Assembly (NCBI RefSeq): GCF_000429685.1
Contig: NZ_AUCI01000021.1
Span: 1 to 56,699 of the forward strand
Direction: 5' to 3'
DNA from: Salibacterium aidingense DSM 18341
GTDB lineage: Bacteria > Bacillota > Bacilli > Bacillales > Marinococcaceae
DNA: 56,699 nucleotides
Shown here: positions 10,431 through 18,573 of the stretch, in pieces
Position numbering within the stretch: position 1 is the first letter of the stretch
Layout: each line of letters opens with the position of its first letter
The notes under the pieces: model-generated
What the model was told of the DNA's origin: nothing
Databases searched by the model: none
Seen by the model: only the letters and a program-made list of their open reading frames with translations
Position numbers and translations under genes: made by a program

Positions 10431-11207
10431 TTATTGTTCACTCTTGTTTTTCTCATAAATATAGCGCAGTCCCTTTAAAGTGAGGTGGGGATCTACCTTA
10501 TCAATGCTTCGAGCTGCCTCGTTTACTAACAACACATCCCCGCCCGTTGCAAGTACAAAGGGGTTTCCTTTAACTTCCTCTTTCATACGGGATATTATAC
10601 CATCTACCTGGCTGGCATACCCAAAAAATAAACCTGATTGGATGGCATCGATCGTATTTTTCCCTATCACCCTGTCCTTCGATTCTACTTCCACTCTGGG
10701 CAATTTGGACCCATGATTATAAAGAGCTTCTGCGGATATGGACAACCCTGGGGCAATCACTCCCCCGGTATAACGATTGGAACCATCAATATAACAAAAT
10801 GTGGCTGCTGTTCCAAAATCAGCTACAATCACAGGAGCCCTGTATTCCTCCAAAGCAGCGACCGCATTTACAATTCGGTCTGCCCCGACTTCCCGGGGGT
10901 TATCATAACGAATATTCAACCCGGTTTTGACGCCGGGGCCAATCACAAAGGGCTTAATTTTTAGGTATTTGGTACACATTTTCTCGAGCACAGGAAGCAG
11001 CGGGGGCACCACCGAAGATACAATAGCCCCCTCTATTTCACTGGGCTTGGCCCCTGTCACTTTTTCAACTAACGGAAGAATCTGCAACCCATAATCGTCT
11101 TCTGTCTTTTTCTCATCTGTCGACAGCCGCCAGCATTCTGCCAATTCTTCTCCGGCAAAAATACCAAAATAAATATGCGTATTTCCAATATTCATTACAA
11201 GTACCAC
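10431..11207 (-). CDS. coaX: type III pantothenate kinase
   Basis: Phosphorylates pantothenate, the first step of coenzyme A synthesis; the type III form belongs to the ASKHA fold. Marks are the N-terminal nucleotide-binding MNIGNTH, the invariant GPGVKTGLNIRYDNPREVGADR split across two strands, VADFGTAATFCYID and the C-terminal ATGGD. The start is set at a GTG five bases after GGGAGGAG, giving 258 residues, the B. subtilis length. The usual Asp of the first motif (DxGNT) is Asn here (MNIGNT), which is worth noting because that Asp is normally catalytic. Confidence 0.93.
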   Translation of the reverse strand: MVLVMNIGNTHIYFGIFAGEELAECWRLSTDEKKTEDDYGLQILPLVEKVTGAKPSEIEGAIVSSVVPPLLPVLEKMCTKYLKIKPFVIGPGVKTGLNIRYDNPREVGADRIVNAVAALEEYRAPVIVADFGTAATFCYIDGSNRYTGGVIAPGLSISAEALYNHGSKLPRVEVESKDRVIGKNTIDAIQSGLFFGYASQVDGIISRMKEEVKGNPFVLATGGDVLLVNEAARSIDKVDPHLTLKGLRYIYEKNKSEQ

Positions 11208-11244
11208 ACGTACTCCTCCCATCCTGCCATGTTCCTTTTTATCC

Positions 11245-11276
11245 GTAAAAAGGGATGCCGGCATTTGCGGCACCCC
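11245..11276 (-). terminator. intrinsic terminator after ftsH
   Basis: The minus strand forms GGGTGCCG-CAAATGC-CGGCATCCC followed by TTTTT. It separates ftsH from coaX. Confidence 0.82.
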
Positions 11277-11306
11277 TATCCTCTATCATTACGTTAACCT
11301 GCCCCA

Positions 11307-13394
11307 CTACCTGCGGTCCTCATCGTCACCGGAGGATGGCGGATGGTTATCTCCTAAATTTTCTGAGTCGGTCTTTTCATTCACCTTATTGTCCTTGAGC
11401 TGAGAGGAATTGGACTGTTCTTCAGAAGCGTCCTCTTCCTTCTCCGATTCAGACTTGGATTGAATGTTTACCTTCACATCGCTTTGGTTGTCATCATCAG
11501 AATCTGAAGATTTCAAAGCACCGACTTCTTCATCGTCTTTATTGGAATGATGGTCTTCCGGAAGTTTTCCGTGTTCCACCAGCGATTCAATCTGCTCTGC
11601 ATCCAGCGTTTCCAATTCAAGCAGCGAAGCCGCTACAGCTTCCAGTTTGTCTTTATTTTCCGTCAGGATCTGGCGGCAGCGATCATAACACTCATTAACA
11701 ATCTTCTGGACCTCTTTATCGATTTCATGAGCAATCGCATCACTATAATTCGGTTCATTCTGAATATCACGGCCGAGGAATACCTGTCCGCTTCCGCTGG
11801 AACCAAATTGAATCGGTCCAAGTTTCTCACTCATTCCGTACTCCGTTACCATTTTGCGGGCAATTTCCGTGGTACGCTGGAAGTCATTATGAGCGCCGGT
11901 ACTTACTTCATTGAACATAATTTCTTCCGCCACTCTACCGCCGAGAAGCCCCACAATTTTATCCACCAGTTCCGGCTTCGTCATAAAGAAGCGGTCTTCT
12001 TTCGGAAGCATGACCGCATAACCGCCGGCCTGACCTCGCGGCACGATCGTTACCTTATGCACCATGTCGGCATTTTCCAGTTTCACGCCGACCACGGTAT
12101 GTCCAGCCTCGTGGTGGGCCACAATATTCTTTTCTTTTTCCGAAATGACGCGGCTTTTCTTTGCTGGACCGGCAATTACCCGATCTATCGCTTCTTCTAT
12201 ATGAACCATCCGGATTTTTTCCATATCCGATCTGGCTGCTACCAGGGCAGCTTCGTTCAATAGGTTTTCCAGATCCGCCCCGGTAAAACCGGGAGTACGC
12301 TGGGCAATAGCCTTCAAGTTAACGTCATCAGCCAGGGGTTTGTTTCGGGCGTGAACCCCAAGTACTTCCTCCCGGCCTTTCACATCTGGACGGCCGACCA
12401 TGATCTGGCGGTCAAACCGGCCTGGACGAAGGAGGGCAGGGTCCAGTACGTCGGAACGGTTAGTGGCGGCGATAATGATAATCCCTTCATTAGCACTAAA
12501 ACCGTCCATCTCCACGAGGAGCTGGTTCAGTGTCTGTTCGCGTTCATCATGACCGCCTCCTACACCCGCTCCACGCTGACGACCTACAGCGTCAATCTCA
12601 TCAATAAATATAATACATGGTGCGTTCTTCTTCGCATTTTCGAAAAGGTCACGGACACGGGACGCTCCGACACCCACAAACATTTCCACAAAGTCAGACC
12701 CGCTGATGGAGAAAAACGGCACTCCCGCTTCTCCGGCTACCGCCCGGGCGATCAATGTTTTACCAGTACCAGGAGGCCCCACCAGAAGGACACCTTTAGG
12801 GATCCGTGCCCCAATACTGGCAAATTTCCGTGGGTCTTTCAGAAAGTCCACCACTTCAATTAGTTCCTGCTTCTCTTCTTCTGCTCCGGCTACATCCTTA
12901 AAGCGTTCTTTCTTCTTCTCTTCCTGATACATTTTGGCTTTGCTTTTGCCAAAGTTCATCATTTTACTTCCGCCGCCCTGAGCCTGGCTGAGCAGGAAGA
13001 AGAAGAGAATAAAGATAATCACAAAAGGAATAATCGAGGTGAAAAAGGTTACCCAGGCACTCGGTTCCTCCGCCGGTTTTGTATCCAGCTCAAGCGAACC
13101 GCCATCGGCACCCTGGGCCGTCATTAACATCTGTGTATTTTCTTCAGAAATCGGCAGATGGGTTTGGAACGATTCGCCTTCTGCCTGCCCGACTTCCTGT
13201 CCTTCCACTAAATACACTTCACCTTCCGGCTGCAGTGTTACAGATGCTATCTCATTATTTTCCAGTTTCGTTACAAACTCTTCCGTTGTAATCTCTGTTG
13301 TATCCGTCTGGTCATTACTAAGGAAACTTATAATCCCTATAATGACTAGGAATAATAACAAATAAAAAACGGTGTTTCGAAATATTCGGTTCAT
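11307..13394 (-). CDS. ftsH: ATP-dependent zinc metalloprotease FtsH
   Basis: Membrane-anchored AAA+ protease that degrades regulatory and misassembled membrane proteins. One membrane helix lies at residues 7-25, then an extracytoplasmic domain, a second helix near 115-135, and the AAA domain with Walker A GPPGTGKT (about 205-212), Walker B IIFIDEID and the second region of homology. The zinc site HEAGH is near residue 430. At 695 residues it is longer than B. subtilis FtsH; the excess is a C-terminal tail of about 80 residues rich in Asp, Glu, Ser and Asn, probably disordered. SD GGAGGAGG precedes the ATG. Confidence 0.98.
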   Translation of the reverse strand: MNRIFRNTVFYLLLFLVIIGIISFLSNDQTDTTEITTEEFVTKLENNEIASVTLQPEGEVYLVEGQEVGQAEGESFQTHLPISEENTQMLMTAQGADGGSLELDTKPAEEPSAWVTFFTSIIPFVIIFILFFFLLSQAQGGGSKMMNFGKSKAKMYQEEKKKERFKDVAGAEEEKQELIEVVDFLKDPRKFASIGARIPKGVLLVGPPGTGKTLIARAVAGEAGVPFFSISGSDFVEMFVGVGASRVRDLFENAKKNAPCIIFIDEIDAVGRQRGAGVGGGHDEREQTLNQLLVEMDGFSANEGIIIIAATNRSDVLDPALLRPGRFDRQIMVGRPDVKGREEVLGVHARNKPLADDVNLKAIAQRTPGFTGADLENLLNEAALVAARSDMEKIRMVHIEEAIDRVIAGPAKKSRVISEKEKNIVAHHEAGHTVVGVKLENADMVHKVTIVPRGQAGGYAVMLPKEDRFFMTKPELVDKIVGLLGGRVAEEIMFNEVSTGAHNDFQRTTEIARKMVTEYGMSEKLGPIQFGSSGSGQVFLGRDIQNEPNYSDAIAHEIDKEVQKIVNECYDRCRQILTENKDKLEAVAASLLELETLDAEQIESLVEHGKLPEDHHSNKDDEEVGALKSSDSDDDNQSDVKVNIQSKSESEKEEDASEEQSNSSQLKDNKVNEKTDSENLGDNHPPSSGDDEDRR

Positions 13395-13431
13395 TCCTGA
13401 CCTCCTCCCGCGGGCATTGACAACTTACGTA

Positions 13432-13461
13432 ATAGTACCATATTTGTTTTATTTCTCACAA
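13432..13461 (-). promoter_or_regulatory. candidate promoter of ftsH
   Basis: On minus, TTGTGA (13456-13461), an 18-base spacer and TACTAT (13432-13437) between hpt and ftsH. The -35 box is imperfect. ftsH has its own promoter in B. subtilis. Confidence 0.45.
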
Positions 13462-14004
13462 TCATGACCCCTTGTAAATTTCAGGCTTGAGAATACCAAT
13501 ATAAGGGAGGTTGCGGTATCTTTCTGCATAATCAAGCCCGTAACCTACAACAAATTCATCCGGCACAGTAAATCCAGCTGTATCTGGCACCAGCTCTACC
13601 TGCCTGCCTTCGGGTTTATCCAGCAGGGTGACGATCTTTAACGAATTTGCCCCTCTGTGTTTTATCAGACTGACGAGATAATTTAAGGTTACCCCGCTGT
13701 CAATAATATCTTCCAGAATAATAACATCCCGGCCTTCTACCGATGTATCCAGATCTTTAATAATCTTGACTTCTCCGGAAGAAACGGTGCTGTTCCCATA
13801 ACTTGATACGTCCATCACATCTATTTCCAGATGAGCGTCAATCCGCTTGGTGACATCGGACATAAAAGGGAGTGCCCCTTTCAGCACTCCTATGACAAGC
13901 GGAAAGCGTCCTTTATATTCCTCCGTTAAATCTCGTCCGATTTCACGGATTTTATTTTGCAATTGTTCTTCATCAATTAAAACCTGCTGGATTTCATTAT
14001 GCAT
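13462..14004 (-). CDS. hpt: hypoxanthine(-guanine) phosphoribosyltransferase
   Basis: Purine salvage enzyme joining hypoxanthine or guanine to PRPP. The PRPP loop is [10 protein letters not shown] (about residues 99-108), with [11 protein letters not shown] and the base-specificity segment [19 protein letters not shown] near the C terminus. From the ATG at 14004 the protein has 180 residues and aligns with B. subtilis HprT; an upstream in-frame ATG would add ten residues without better support. It sits between tilS and ftsH as in B. subtilis, where the HprT-TilS pair regulates ftsH. Confidence 0.96.
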   Translation of the reverse strand: MHNEIQQVLIDEEQLQNKIREIGRDLTEEYKGRFPLVIGVLKGALPFMSDVTKRIDAHLEIDVMDVSSYGNSTVSSGEVKIIKDLDTSVEGRDVIILEDIIDSGVTLNYLVSLIKHRGANSLKIVTLLDKPEGRQVELVPDTAGFTVPDEFVVGYGLDYAERYRNLPYIGILKPEIYKGS

Positions 14005-14039
14005 ATGCTCTTCCTTAACCCTCCCGAATGACATCAGCC

Positions 14040-14068
14040 AATGTATTAAAATGTAAGCGTCTCGTCAA
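14040..14068 (-). promoter_or_regulatory. candidate promoter of hpt
   Basis: On minus, TTGACG (14063-14068), 17 bases, TACATT (14040-14045), in the 148-base gap between tilS and hpt. The -10 box matches consensus at four of six positions. Confidence 0.4.
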
Positions 14069-14152
14069 AAAATGGCCGCTCCTCATCTTATCATGAAACC
14101 CCGTTTTATTTCATCCTTTAGGAACTGTACCATTCTTCTGTTTTTAAAAATA

Positions 14153-15553
14153 CTACAGCTTTCGGCACGTTATTCTTAGAAAAGGGGCCTCGTCCCATGT
14201 CCGGGAGGGCACCTGCCTCCAGGATTTTTTTAACAGCGGCACCCAGACTACAGTTCCTTGAGCGTCCACCACGACAGGCCAATTGACCCGTTGGGCCCGC
14301 GGAATTTTTTTCTCTATAAAGATACGGTTTACTTTTTTACTCCCTTTCATTCCTAGAGGACGAATTCTATCCCCCTCCTGCCTCGGGCGTACAATCAAAG
14401 GAAAAGTCAGCTGTTCCGGTTTACAAATCAGCGTATGTTCTGTTGCTTCAGAGAAATCTTCTGACTGCAGGGGGTCTGCAGTAAATACATAGTCCCCAAA
14501 AACCGTTTCCCCGGGTACAGCCAACTCCACTGCTTCTCTTTTTGCTGCGGAATGTTTATTACTGTTCAGAAAAAACGTCACTGTATCATATTCTCGTTTT
14601 ACGCAGATATTACCGGGCCAATCCAAGGAAAAAGAGGGATGATCCTGCTGCAATAACGCAAGGAATTGATCAATATGTACAACAGATAACTCTGGATTAA
14701 AATATATGCAAAGATACTTTAATATTAGATGAATCCCCCGCCTTTGTAAAGGCAGAGGAAGCGCCTTCACTCCATTCACAGAAATCGTCACGGAATGTTC
14801 ATCTTGATACAGAATCTGCTGCTTCCATTTCTGCTCTGCCCGCCTCTCCAAGTATGCTCTTTCGTCTGCCAGCCAGTCGGCATATTGCTGAAAGTGGTGC
14901 TGCATACGGGGATCTTCTTCTTTTAAAGCCGGCAGTATCTGTTGGCGTATTCTGTTTCTTGTGTATTTGTCAGACGTATTGCTTTCATCTATTTGATAGG
15001 GAATCTTCTGCGTGCGGCAGTATTGGAGGATGTCTTCTTTGGTCACCCCAAGCAGAGGGCGGATTAGTTTTCCTGAGGAAAAAGGACGTTCCGCCTTCAT
15101 GGCGGGATCCCCCAGCAAAGCCCGTCCGGAAACTTGTTTCATCAGCATTGTTTCGACCTGATCGTCTGCATGGTGGCCGGTCGCCAGGATAGAAACTTTT
15201 TCCTGTTTCATCACATCCGCCAGGTAGTTATACCGCAGTTGGCGGGCACGCTCTTGAATACTTCCTCCCTTTTCGGCTATTTCCTTCTTTACAGAAACGT
15301 ATGTACGAAAAAAAGGAATAGACCATGTTTTACACCACGATTGCACAAATACTTCATCCTCCTCCGCTGTTTCCTCCCGGAGCCCATGGTTAACGTGGGC
15401 GGCCAGCACCTGAAGATTCCATGCCTTTTCTTTTTCTTTCATGAAATGAAGCAAAGCCATCGAATCCGGGCCGCCGGAAACGGCCACGAGAATCCGGGAG
15501 CCGGGATCTATCAGGCTTCTTTCTTTAATCCACTGTTCAACGGTGTGTTTCAT
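14153..15553 (-). CDS. tilS: tRNA(Ile)-lysidine synthase
   Basis: Adds lysine to C34 of the AUA-reading tRNA-Ile, changing its codon and amino acid identity; essential. The ATP PP-loop VAVSGGPDS is at residues 24-32, followed by HVNHGLRE and the tRNA-facing core RNRIRQQILP. The C-terminal domains include RPRQEGDRIRPLGMKGSKK. 466 residues, near the B. subtilis length. Its start overlaps the upstream exporter gene by 17 bases, so it is translated from the same transcript as the yabS-yabT-exporter genes. Confidence 0.95.
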   Translation of the reverse strand: MKHTVEQWIKERSLIDPGSRILVAVSGGPDSMALLHFMKEKEKAWNLQVLAAHVNHGLREETAEEDEVFVQSWCKTWSIPFFRTYVSVKKEIAEKGGSIQERARQLRYNYLADVMKQEKVSILATGHHADDQVETMLMKQVSGRALLGDPAMKAERPFSSGKLIRPLLGVTKEDILQYCRTQKIPYQIDESNTSDKYTRNRIRQQILPALKEEDPRMQHHFQQYADWLADERAYLERRAEQKWKQQILYQDEHSVTISVNGVKALPLPLQRRGIHLILKYLCIYFNPELSVVHIDQFLALLQQDHPSFSLDWPGNICVKREYDTVTFFLNSNKHSAAKREAVELAVPGETVFGDYVFTADPLQSEDFSEATEHTLICKPEQLTFPLIVRPRQEGDRIRPLGMKGSKKVNRIFIEKKIPRAQRVNWPVVVDAQGTVVWVPLLKKSWRQVPSRTWDEAPFLRITCRKL

Positions 15554-15980
15554 AGCGCTGGCCGACTCCTTTACCTATAGAAAAAATCGAAAGAGCAAAA
15601 CCAACCCCTCCGGCAATCGCTCCTGCCTGAAGAAGAGTTTCTACTCCAAGTCCGAGGCCGTTGACATAATTTTCTTCTACAAAAGCCAGCATACTCGAAT
15701 AGGCCCTGCCTCCCGGAACAAGCGGGATAATACCCGGAATCATAAAAGTAGTAACCGGTACTTTTTTGAACTTGGCAAGCCAGTGGGAGGAAAACGCGAC
15801 GGTAAATGCAGCCACCGCAGCAGCATTCACCTGGCTTAACCCCAGATCAGGCAGCAAGCTGTAAATAAACCATGTCATGATACCGATCAGACCGCCCCAC
15901 CAAACAAGCCGAAACGGAATATTAAAAATAACGCCAAATGCTACGGTCGCCATAAAACAGAATAAAAGTTCAAGCCACAT
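15537..15980 (-). CDS. ThrE-type exporter, small subunit (YjjB / DUF3815-like)
   Basis: A membrane protein of about 147 residues with four or five helices and the family motif MIPGIIPLVPGGRAYSSM in the middle. It corresponds to the C-terminal (ThrE_2) half of threonine/serine exporter ThrE, here a separate protein as in the YjjP/YjjB pair of E. coli. I prefer the ATG at 15980, ten bases after AGGAG, over the GTG that directly touches the site. It overlaps tilS by 17 bases and follows its partner by about 27. The substrate (threonine, serine or a dicarboxylate) cannot be told from sequence. B. subtilis has no exporter genes at this position. Confidence 0.8.
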   Translation of the reverse strand: MWLELLFCFMATVAFGVIFNIPFRLVWWGGLIGIMTWFIYSLLPDLGLSQVNAAAVAAFTVAFSSHWLAKFKKVPVTTFMIPGIIPLVPGGRAYSSMLAFVEENYVNGLGLGVETLLQAGAIAGGVGFALSIFSIGKGVGQRYETHR

Positions 15981-16007
15981 CTCACGCACACTCCTGCTTC
16001 TTCCGCA

Positions 16008-16766
16008 TTATAAATAAAGAATGGATAAAGAAACAACCGTACCAGCTGCGATCGACAGAGATGTCACTGCCGCTTCCGCTCCACGGGCAACACCGGCGAC
16101 TAAATCCCCCGACATTAGATCACGTACCGAGTTGGTCAGTGGAACTCCCGGTACGAGCGGTATCAGTGTGCCGATGACAACCTGATCCATGTTCTGCACC
16201 AATCCGGACGTTTCCAAAAGTACAGCTGCCAGTACACCAGAAACAGCTGCGAGAAATTCAGAAAAAAACTTTACTTTTAAAAACTTTTGATATAAAACGA
16301 GCGATACCGTAGTAATTAATCCGCCTATAAATGCCGGGAGAATGTCAGGAAAGCTATTACCGATTAAAAAAGAGAACGTGGCCCCGCCGACACCAGAAGC
16401 TAAGTAGATGAGCCACAACGGATAATTCATCGGCGCTTTTTCAATGTCTGTTAATTGGTTTGTTGCTTCTTCGATAGATAAATTCCCATGGGTGAATTCT
16501 CTCGAAACCTGGTTTACTGATGTAACCTTACTCAAATCCTGGAACCGTTCCCGGACTCGAATCATTTGCATATAATCCTGTCCATCCTCGGTACGGAATG
16601 CTAGAAAAATCCCTGTTAACGTCACAAAACTATTAACATTGTGCATTCCGGCCGCCTTTGCCATTCGATACATGGTGTCCTCTACCCGGTAAGTTTCCCC
16701 TCCGTAGCGGAGCATCAACTTCCCTCCCAAAAGACAAAACGACATCGTTTGTTCCGCTTTTCCCAT
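16008..16766 (-). CDS. ThrE-type exporter, large subunit (YjjP / DUF1212-like)
   Basis: A 252-residue protein with a soluble N-terminal part (about residues 1-112, including GGETYRVEDTMYRMA) and about five membrane helices after it. The second conserved block IPLVPGVPLTNSVRDLMSGD, followed by VAGVARGAEA, is the hallmark of the DUF1212/ThrE half. With the next gene it makes a complete two-part ThrE-like transporter. It begins about 25 bases after yabT with a GGAGGGC ribosome site. Export of threonine/serine is known for ThrE and succinate export has been reported for YjjPB; which applies here is unknown. Confidence 0.82.
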   Translation of the reverse strand: MGKAEQTMSFCLLGGKLMLRYGGETYRVEDTMYRMAKAAGMHNVNSFVTLTGIFLAFRTEDGQDYMQMIRVRERFQDLSKVTSVNQVSREFTHGNLSIEEATNQLTDIEKAPMNYPLWLIYLASGVGGATFSFLIGNSFPDILPAFIGGLITTVSLVLYQKFLKVKFFSEFLAAVSGVLAAVLLETSGLVQNMDQVVIGTLIPLVPGVPLTNSVRDLMSGDLVAGVARGAEAAVTSLSIAAGTVVSLSILYL

Positions 16767-16791
16767 GAACGGCCCTCCACCTCTTTTTTCC

Positions 16792-17799
16792 TTACATCCA
16801 TTGTCCCATAAAGTATAGAACAGATGATAGGAAGAGAAAAGAGGCTGTTAGAATTATTTCTGTACGATACGAAGGCTTTTCTTTTGGTTTTTTCTTTTTT
16901 TGAATGGGGCGGGCGGCGGCCTTACTTCTGTTCGGAGAGGACGGTGTTTCTGATTTTTGTCTGCTGGTATGGTGTTCAATCGTCTGCATCAAATCCTTTT
17001 TCATAATCTGGGCATTGGGGTACTGCCCTTTTAATGCCTGCAGCAATACTTTCTTATAAGGGAGAAGCGGGGCAGAATTTACTATATAACGTTTCAGCAG
17101 ATCGAGACTTCTATCCCCTGCGGTACCCGACGTTTTTTCGAAACGGCGGGGGTAAGCTGTTTCAATAAATATCATAGCGGCTGCAAATAAGTCATAGGAT
17201 GGTTCAGCTTTACGATCTCCGAGCCCCCAATATCCCCTATCATAAAATTCGGTATATTCCTTGATTGCCCTGCCCTGCTTGGTTGTTCCTCCTACATCAA
17301 ACCACCTTACCCGCGACGGAGGACCGGTAATAATTAAATTGTCGGGCTTAAGATCACCAAACACCCATCCTTCCTGATGAAGACGATCTAAATCACCCAA
17401 CAGCTGGACCATAAATACAGGTACCCATTCGGTTCCACGTTTACGGGAAAATTCCAGTAACGTTTCGCCTTCTAAATATTCCATACAAAAAAATGGGTAT
17501 ACTTCCCCCTTCCACACCAGGTCGTCCACATCCAACAACGAAGGCCCAAGGACATTTCCCCGGACCTTGGAAAAAGCTTTTAGGACATTAACTTCTGATG
17601 TTAATGACAGCTTATTTTCTCCTATTTTCACAGCCCTCTGTCCTGACCTTGTCTCTACTAAATATACCGTGCCGGTCGCTCCGTTTCCCAGCTTCTTAAT
17701 GATTTTATATGGATTTTTATTCCATTTTCCGGTCCACTTTGTTCCTGCCGGCAGGTTAAAAGCCTGATTCTTCGAATGGAGGTTCGTCTTCTCCATCAT
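16792..17799 (-). CDS. yabT: membrane-anchored Ser/Thr protein kinase YabT
   Basis: Hanks-type kinase of the sporulating Bacillus YabT family, which in B. subtilis binds DNA, phosphorylates RecA and acts during spore development. Glycine loop LGNGATGTVY and ATP lysine AVKIG are at about residues 36-60; the catalytic loop is FGDLKPDN (about 150) and the metal site WFDVGGT replaces DFG. A basic, proline-rich stretch (about 275-310) precedes one C-terminal membrane helix. 335 residues. The start overlaps yabS by 44 bases. Confidence 0.93.
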   Translation of the reverse strand: MMEKTNLHSKNQAFNLPAGTKWTGKWNKNPYKIIKKLGNGATGTVYLVETRSGQRAVKIGENKLSLTSEVNVLKAFSKVRGNVLGPSLLDVDDLVWKGEVYPFFCMEYLEGETLLEFSRKRGTEWVPVFMVQLLGDLDRLHQEGWVFGDLKPDNLIITGPPSRVRWFDVGGTTKQGRAIKEYTEFYDRGYWGLGDRKAEPSYDLFAAAMIFIETAYPRRFEKTSGTAGDRSLDLLKRYIVNSAPLLPYKKVLLQALKGQYPNAQIMKKDLMQTIEHHTSRQKSETPSSPNRSKAAARPIQKKKKPKEKPSYRTEIILTASFLFLSSVLYFMGQWM

Positions 17800-18499
17800 A
17801 CATCAGCCCTCTTTTCGACGAGTGTTTTTCAAAATGATGCAGTGCCGCTTTCAGAGCTGGTCCGGTCGGAGTGACCCCGCCAGCTGTTAATTTATGAAAA
17901 ATACCCGTTAAAGAATTCATTTCCGGGGTCCAGTCCAATACTTTTTCTGTTTCCTTTCTTTTCCCGGGAAATAAAAACAGAGCAAACTGATTATCTCCTG
18001 TTCTGGAATTCAGGCTGATGGATAAATCCGTTAAGGCTTCCTGTACCATCGGCAGTTTGGGTTTCATACTGGCGCTTGTATCCACAAGAATAAGCACTTC
18101 CAGATGAACGGTTTCTCCCAGTTCATCTACTACCTCAATGATTTCTCCTCTTTTATCAGGAGGAAGGTCATCCACTTCCTGCTGCTCTCCTAATATCTGA
18201 CTCAGTTCGTTATGCACCACCCCATGAAGGGTTTGGGTCATGGCTTGTTTTGTAACCATCTGTACCGTCTGGGACAATTGATTTGCATATACCAGCTGAC
18301 TGACACCGCCTCCGGAAGCCGCAATGTTTTCCACTTCCTGCAGCCCATGATCACGGGAGGAACCTTGATCCAGCACCCCGATAACATTTACAGTGATCCC
18401 CTTTTCTTTTGCAAACGCAGCGATTGCCGAGGGGTCTTCTCCTTGATTGGAACATCCATCGGTTATCAATAGAATTTGCTTGATTCTTCCACCACTCAT
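17756..18499 (-). CDS. yabS: von Willebrand factor A domain protein YabS
   Basis: A 247-residue protein with two VWA-like halves. The N-terminal one keeps LLITDGCSNQGEDP; the second starts VHLEVLILVDTSASMKPKLP with an intact MIDAS DxSxS (about residue 140) and a later TPTGPAL threonine. Probably binds a metal-dependent partner, perhaps with the neighbouring kinase. The start follows GGAGGAG by seven bases, about 75 bases after spoIIE. Its biochemical role is not known; B. subtilis has the same spoIIE-yabS-yabT order. Confidence 0.88.
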   Translation of the reverse strand: MSGGRIKQILLITDGCSNQGEDPSAIAAFAKEKGITVNVIGVLDQGSSRDHGLQEVENIAASGGGVSQLVYANQLSQTVQMVTKQAMTQTLHGVVHNELSQILGEQQEVDDLPPDKRGEIIEVVDELGETVHLEVLILVDTSASMKPKLPMVQEALTDLSISLNSRTGDNQFALFLFPGKRKETEKVLDWTPEMNSLTGIFHKLTAGGVTPTGPALKAALHHFEKHSSKRGLMYDGEDEPPFEESGF

Positions 18500-18573
18500 G
18501 TATCTTCTCCTCCGTTATTGGTATTATTTTCATTTTTGACGGAGGCTGAAAAATATATACCTTATCGGAGATA

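Noticed and set aside
11547-12263. A 238-codon plus-strand frame opposite ftsH
   Set aside because: Antisense shadow of a well-conserved gene; no ribosome site and no family features.
15134-15580. Plus-strand frame opposite tilS
   Set aside because: Antisense shadow; tilS is intact on the other strand.
16808-17006. Plus-strand frame opposite the end of yabT
   Set aside because: Shadow of the basic tail and membrane helix of YabT; no ribosome site.
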